Notes under the pieces: model-generated | What the model saw: only the letters and a program-made list of their open reading frames with translations | Database searches by the model: none | What the model was told of the DNA's origin: nothing | Assembly (NCBI GenBank): GCA_963608705.1 | Contig: CAVDHB010000046.1 | Coordinates: 6,376-70,375, forward strand | Reading direction: 5' to 3' | Length of the DNA: 64,000 nucleotides | Source: CAVDHB01 sp963608705 | GTDB taxonomy: Bacteria > Bacteroidota > Bacteroidia > Bacteroidales > Bacteroidaceae | Part shown: positions 60,863 to 64,000 of the stretch, piece after piece | How the letters are laid out: each line of letters opens with the position of its first letter | How positions within the stretch are numbered: position 1 is the first letter of the stretch | Made by a program: the position numbers and the translations under genes

Positions 60863-60951
60863 CAAAGTATCTTAGGTTACTTTGCCAAGTATCTTAGGTT
60901 ACTTTGCCAAGTATCTTAAGATACATTGGCAAGTATCTTAGGATACCTTGA
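60863..60951. repeat. 22-bp tandem repeat with internal palindromes
   Basis: The unit CAAGTATCTTAGGTTACTTT(GC) recurs at 60863, 60886, 60908 and 60930 with small changes (period 22-23). The third copy contains GTATCTTAAGATAC, a perfect palindrome. It lies 60 bases after the uvrC stop. Confidence 0.85.
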
Positions 60952-60973
60952 AAAAGGCTTTTTATCTGTTGAT

Positions 60974-61173
60974 ATGATTATCCGCAAACATACCACTCTC
61001 CTGTCTTGCACGTTGCAACAAGTAGAGACGCGATTCATCGCGTCTCCACATTCATCAGTGATGAATTGTATCTGTGATTGGTAAGATATTAAAACACTAT
61101 GAAAAGCGGAGACGCGATAAATCGCGTCTCTACCTAAACAATGTTGATTAGTGGTACAATTGCGGACAATCAT
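60974..61173. mobile_element. MITE-like element, copy 1 (complete)
   Basis: 200 bases bounded by 23-base terminal inverted repeats: left ATGATTATCCGCAAACATAC (plus CAC) and right GTGGTACAATTGCGGACAAT (plus CAT), matching at 18 of 23 positions when one is reversed. Inside are two GAGACGC palindromes (61022-61049 and 61106-61133). A second copy lies inverted at 63705-63844. No transposase is present and no target duplication is obvious. Confidence 0.75.
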
Positions 61174-61180
61174 TTTTCCT

Positions 61181-61564
61181 TTATTTTTGAAGGGCTGGAA
61201 GCAGCCGGATTCCTAAAGATTTCCCCTTCTCATCGAAAAAGACGAATACAGCTAATTCCCCCTTTTCAAATTTCACGGGGGCGCAATATGCTTTCTGTCC
61301 CATAACATCCTGTGTTTTCCATGTGCCGTGGGACAGGTATTTCCCGCATTGTGTTTCCGTTTGTTTCAGTATGTCCTTTAGCTGTGCGGGTTGTACCATT
61401 CCTTTCACCTTGTCTGAAAGATGCTGGTAAAGGCTGTCGGGCTGATTGTGTAAGACATAGCCAAAGAGTTTTTCCGCCTGTGCGATGTGTGGATCGGTGG
61501 TTTGAGCCTGTGCGATACTTGCAGAGGTGAGTGCCACGAAAATGGGTAGTAAGAGTTCCTTCAT
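61181..61564 (-). CDS. Exported DUF3887-like protein
   Basis: A 127-residue protein from the ATG at 61564 (MKELLLPIFVALTSASIAQA, signal peptide), which is preferred over longer frames without a signal. The mature part has the pattern of DUF3887: SLYQHLSDKVKGMVQPAQLK, then TQCGKYLSHGTWKTQDVMGQ and LAVFVFFDEKGKSLGIRLLP. In other bacteria such domains precede hydrolases; here it stands alone. It is the only minus-strand gene in this part, sitting next to the MITE-like element. Confidence 0.65.
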   Translation of the reverse strand: MKELLLPIFVALTSASIAQAQTTDPHIAQAEKLFGYVLHNQPDSLYQHLSDKVKGMVQPAQLKDILKQTETQCGKYLSHGTWKTQDVMGQKAYCAPVKFEKGELAVFVFFDEKGKSLGIRLLPALQK

Positions 61565-61588
61565 TTTGAAAATAATTAATTCTTTTGG

Positions 61589-61596
61589 CAAAGATA
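61589..61596 (-). promoter_or_regulatory. -7 box of the DUF3887-like gene
   Basis: Minus strand TATCTTTG fits TAnnTTTG, 24 bases before the start at 61564. The -33 element is weak. Confidence 0.5.
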
Positions 61597-61657
61597 CAAT
61601 TTCTCCGTTATAGTACATAAAAAGCGTAAAAAACTTTCGTCTTAAACTGATAAATTG

Positions 61658-61665
61658 TATCTTTG
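61658..61665 (+). promoter_or_regulatory. -7 box abutting the dtd start
   Basis: TATCTTTG ends four bases before the dtd ATG at 61670. Transcription would begin at or inside the start codon, implying a leaderless mRNA or an alternative promoter. No clear -33 TTTG. Confidence 0.45.
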
Positions 61666-61669
61666 TTGT

Positions 61670-62122
61670 ATGAGAGTAGTTATACAACGCGTGAAACACG
61701 CTTCCGTCACGATTGACGGGCATTGTAAATCAGCCATCCAACAAGGATTGCTTATACTGTTGGGTATTGAGAACGAGGATGGAGAAGAAGACATCCAATG
61801 GTTGGTGCGGAAAATCACCGGACTGCGCATCTTTGACGATGAAAAGGGTGTGATGAACCTGTCCGTAAAGGATGTGGATGGCGATATTTTAGTGGTCAGC
61901 CAGTTTACGCTGATGGCCTCTACCAAGAAAGGCAATCGTCCCTCCTACCTCCGTGCCGGAAGCCATGAGATTACCATACCCTTGTATGAACGGTTTTGCA
62001 AGGAATTGTCCGAAGCGTTTGGCAAGGCTATCGGAACGGGTGAATACGGGGCTGACATGAAGGTGGAACTGCTCAATGATGGCCCTGTGACCATTTGGAT
62101 GGACACAAAAAACAAGGAATAA
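61670..62122 (+). CDS. dtd: D-aminoacyl-tRNA deacylase
   Basis: Hydrolyses D-aminoacyl-tRNA (and glycyl-tRNA-Ala), a translation proofreading enzyme. The 150-residue protein begins MRVVIQRVKHASVTIDG, the conserved N-terminus; an upstream ATG at 61655 would extend into the promoter. Signature motifs are VVSQFTLMA (SQFTL) and NDGPVTIWMDT (GPVT). It is first in a dtd, mazG-like, deoC run. Confidence 0.95.
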   Translation: MRVVIQRVKHASVTIDGHCKSAIQQGLLILLGIENEDGEEDIQWLVRKITGLRIFDDEKGVMNLSVKDVDGDILVVSQFTLMASTKKGNRPSYLRAGSHEITIPLYERFCKELSEAFGKAIGTGEYGADMKVELLNDGPVTIWMDTKNKE

Positions 62123-62126
62123 AAGG

Positions 62127-62456
62127 ATGACGATAGAAGAAGCGCAGCAGACCGTAGACCGTTGGATAAAGACGTACGGTGTGCGTTATTTTAGTGAATT
62201 GACCAATATGGCCGTACTGACGGAAGAAGTGGGCGAAGTGGCCCGCCTCATAGCGAGGAAGTACGGAGACCAGTCTTTCAAAGCGGGAGAAAGGGATAAT
62301 TTGGCCGATGAAATGGCGGATGTCTTATGGGTATTGCTCTGTTTGGCGAACCAAACGGGAGTAGATTTGACCGAGGCGTTCCAAAAGAACCTTGAAAAGA
62401 AGACTACACGCGACAAAGACCGTCATAAACAAAATCCGAAATTACAAACTCATTAA
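62127..62456 (+). CDS. MazG-like nucleotide pyrophosphohydrolase
   Basis: A 109-residue all-alpha NTP pyrophosphatase. The metal-binding motifs are LTEEVGEVARLIARKYGD (ExxE) and LADEMADVLWVLLCLAN (ExxD). It probably removes non-canonical or excess nucleoside triphosphates. It lies four bases after dtd and 14 bases before deoC. Confidence 0.85.
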   Translation: MTIEEAQQTVDRWIKTYGVRYFSELTNMAVLTEEVGEVARLIARKYGDQSFKAGERDNLADEMADVLWVLLCLANQTGVDLTEAFQKNLEKKTTRDKDRHKQNPKLQTH

Positions 62457-62470
62457 CACATATAATTATC

Positions 62471-63418
62471 ATGGCACATACACATTCATGCAACTGCGGA
62501 CATGACCATCATGATCATGACCACGTTCATTTCGAGGCAAACAAATACCTGGATACGCTCCGTAAATACCACACTTGTCTTAACGAAGAGGAAGTCACCG
62601 AGAAGGTGAAAACGATTATTGACGAGAAAGTGCAGGAGAACAACACGGAGGATGTTAAGAAATTCCTTTTCCGCAGTGTGGAGCTGACCTCCTTGAACAT
62701 TACGGACAACGATACCCGTATCTTGAAGATGGTGGAGAAAGTGAACCGATTTGGCGATGAATTCGCCGATTTGGGCAATGTAGCCACTATTTGTGTCTAT
62801 CCTAACTTCGCTCAAGTAGTACACGACTCCTTGGAGGTGGACGAGGTTGGCATCGCCTGTGTGTCTGGCTCCTTCCCTTCTGCCCAGTCTTTCCCGGAAG
62901 TGAAAATGGCGGAGACTATGATGGCTCTCCATGACGGTGCCACTGAAATTGACATGGTATTCCCTGTGGGCAAATTCCTTGACGAGGACTTCGAGGGTGT
63001 TTGTGACGATATTCAGGAGATGAAGTCGGCTTGCAAAGACAAGAAGTTGAAGGTTATCTTGGAGACAGGTGCGTTGCGTGATCCTTCCTTGATTAAAAAG
63101 GCCGCAGTCTTGGCAATGTATGCCGGGGCAGACTACATCAAGACTTCCACTGGTAAGATTACGCCTGCCGCGACTCCGGAAGCCGCATACGTGATGTGTG
63201 AGGCTATCAAGGAATACTACAAGCAGACGGGTATTCAAATAGGTTTCAAGGCTGCAGGTGGTATTCATACACCGCTCCAGGCTGTAGTTTACTACACCAT
63301 CGTGAAAGAGGTGTTGGGCAAGAAATGGCTCACGAATGAATGGTTCCGTCTCGGCACCAGTAGTCTGGCCAACAAGCTATTGTCTGATATCCTCGGCAAA
63401 GAGGTGGTCTATTTCTAA
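62471..63418 (+). CDS. deoC: Deoxyribose-phosphate aldolase with His-rich N-terminus
   Basis: Aldolase that splits 2-deoxyribose 5-phosphate into glyceraldehyde 3-phosphate and acetaldehyde. The catalytic Schiff-base lysine is in ADYIKTSTGKI and the second lysine in QIGFKAAGGIHT. At 315 residues it is longer than E. coli DeoC; part of this is the usual helical N-terminal extension of Bacteroidota, but the first 20 residues (MAHTHSCNCGHDHHDHDHVH) hold eight histidines and two cysteines, a metal-binding-like tag not expected in this family. A terminator follows. Confidence 0.93.
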   Translation: MAHTHSCNCGHDHHDHDHVHFEANKYLDTLRKYHTCLNEEEVTEKVKTIIDEKVQENNTEDVKKFLFRSVELTSLNITDNDTRILKMVEKVNRFGDEFADLGNVATICVYPNFAQVVHDSLEVDEVGIACVSGSFPSAQSFPEVKMAETMMALHDGATEIDMVFPVGKFLDEDFEGVCDDIQEMKSACKDKKLKVILETGALRDPSLIKKAAVLAMYAGADYIKTSTGKITPAATPEAAYVMCEAIKEYYKQTGIQIGFKAAGGIHTPLQAVVYYTIVKEVLGKKWLTNEWFRLGTSSLANKLLSDILGKEVVYF

Positions 63419-63441
63419 GGACACAGTGTTTGATACAGAAT

Positions 63442-63476
63442 AAAGAGGCGTTCTCCGCAAGGAGAAACGCCTCTTT
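63442..63476 (+). terminator. Rho-independent terminator after deoC
   Basis: Arms AAAGAGGCGTTCTCC (63442-63456) and GGAGAAACGCCTCTTT (63461-63476) pair with one bulged base around a GCAA loop. It lies 23 bases after the deoC stop. Confidence 0.88.
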
Positions 63477-63686
63477 GTCTGAGTGGCAGTGTATCATCGT
63501 GTACCTTTAGTGTATCTTTCATGTATGTTAGTATGAATGTAAGTCGTTGTTATACAATCGTATAGTGGACTTAGTGTAGCTTGTGTATGTAAAATGAAAC
63601 TTTTGTGTGGGGAGATGTGGGTAAAAGTACGCACGAACTCTAATGAATGAGTCTATACGGTCGTTCGGTATTGTACAAGATAGTAA

Positions 63687-63703
63687 GGTGGTACGTTTGC
63701 GGA
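63687..63703. repeat. Extra, inverted terminal-repeat copy next to element 2
   Basis: GGTGGTACGTTTGCGGA is the complement of the element's terminal repeat and lies head to head with the end at 63705, forming a hairpin. It may be the remnant of another copy. Confidence 0.6.
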
Positions 63704-63704
63704 A

Positions 63705-63844
63705 ATGATTATCCGCAATCGTACCACCAATAAACATTGTGTAGGTAAAGACGCAATGAATTGCGTCTCCGCTTTTCATAGTGTTTTAATATCTTACCAA
63801 TCACAGATACAATTATGTGGAGATGCGATTCATCGCATCTCTAC
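63705..63844. mobile_element. MITE-like element, copy 2 (inverted, one end lost)
   Basis: Read on the minus strand this matches copy 1 from its first palindrome to its right terminal repeat, with about 50 bases identical between and into the palindromes. The terminal repeat is at 63705-63727; the palindromes are at 63745-63772 and 63817-63844. Beyond 63844 the similarity stops, and the other terminal repeat is missing. Confidence 0.75.
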
Positions 63845-63878
63845 TGATTGATGGGCATTTAGGATGTGTCTTGTCATG

Positions 63879-63905
63879 CCGTGAGTAGTGACTCCTAATT
63901 CACCG
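63879..63905. repeat. Palindrome related to the 17553 element
   Basis: 27 bases beginning CCGTGAGTAG and ending TAATTCACCG, closely similar to 17553-17579 in both arms. It lies just beyond the truncated end of MITE copy 2. Confidence 0.6.
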
Positions 63906-64000
63906 TGTTTGACTCTATGTAATGAAGAGGTTAGACTGGAGAGTGTAAGGTTGTCTCAACGCAACGCACCCTTATTCTGTCTTATAAATGGAAAATTACC

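Larger units (their letters stand above)
63477..64000. other. Gene-free region to window end
   Basis: Apart from the MITE copy and the palindromes listed, nothing is recognised. A minus-strand frame of 83 codons at 63528-63779 runs through the repeats and is not considered a gene. Confidence 0.5.

Noticed and set aside
60863..60951. Possible CRISPR array
   Set aside because: The units are contiguous tandem repeats without spacers.
61689..61702. Second parS-like site (GCGTGAAACACG)
   Set aside because: Only one half matches the consensus and it lies in the dtd coding sequence.
63528..63779. Minus-strand 83-codon frame
   Set aside because: It runs through the MITE-like repeat and palindromes and resembles no protein.

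Overview
The window is chromosomal DNA from a Bacteroidales bacterium (phylum Bacteroidota). Supporting signs are a SusC/SusD pair, GLPGLI-family proteins, outer-membrane barrels with a carboxypeptidase-regulatory-like N-terminus, lipoproteins with the lipobox TSC or TGC, a DNPR-type MurE (meso-diaminopimelate peptidoglycan), an oxygen-independent ribonucleotide reductase, and many promoters of the Bacteroidota type (TTTG, about 20 nt, TAnnTTTG). The genus cannot be fixed from sequence alone. No rRNA, tRNA, CRISPR array, transposase or prophage was recognised.

Layout. 1-13441 (minus strand) is the division and cell-wall (dcw) cluster rsmH, ftsL-like, ftsI, murE, mraY, murD, ftsW, murG, murC, ftsQ, ftsA (cut by the window edge). 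It is tightly packed with several overlaps, and no mraZ precedes rsmH. 13442-13795 is an AT-rich divergent region with two perfect DnaA-box matches. 13796-17483 (plus) holds a membrane-anchored helix-hairpin-helix protein and nrdD-nrdG. 17484-26878 is accessory: a probable GH110 alpha-galactosidase, an outer-membrane barrel gene caught between 70-bp direct repeats, an orphan C5-cytosine methyltransferase, a pectate-lyase-like protein and two tandem PepSY-like secreted proteins. 27093-29111 has an rRNA/tRNA 2'-O-methyltransferase and nadA with a long structured leader. 29485-33414 (minus) is a porin, lamin-tail lipoprotein, metallophosphatase operon. 33576-37982 (minus) is a small secreted peptide gene, a hairpin, two GLPGLI proteins and an outer-membrane barrel. 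38091-40357 is a DUF3244-like secreted protein divergent from a TPR/HTH regulator. 40491-49994 (plus) is dgt, a GH3 glycosidase and SusC/SusD. 50062-50963 is a membrane protein plus winged-helix regulator. 51333-54652 is a second GLPGLI/barrel pair. 54719-56280 (minus) is an ECF sigma factor, a membrane anti-sigma-like protein and a Spy/CpxP-like protein. 56438-63418 (plus) is the housekeeping run mnmG, apt, uvrC, dtd, mazG-like, deoC, interrupted by one DUF3887-like gene on the minus strand.

The most striking non-coding signals are a perfect parS site between mnmG and apt; a 200-bp MITE-like element with terminal inverted repeats, present twice in opposite orientation around the dtd-mazG-deoC block; the 70-bp direct repeats around the barrel gene at 19505; a palindromic hairpin between the small peptide gene and its GLPGLI operon; a 15-bp perfect inverted repeat upstream of the TPR/HTH regulator; and a G8 tract where the -33 element of the susC promoter should be. 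parS and the DnaA boxes suggest a broadly origin-proximal position, which needs GC-skew data to confirm.
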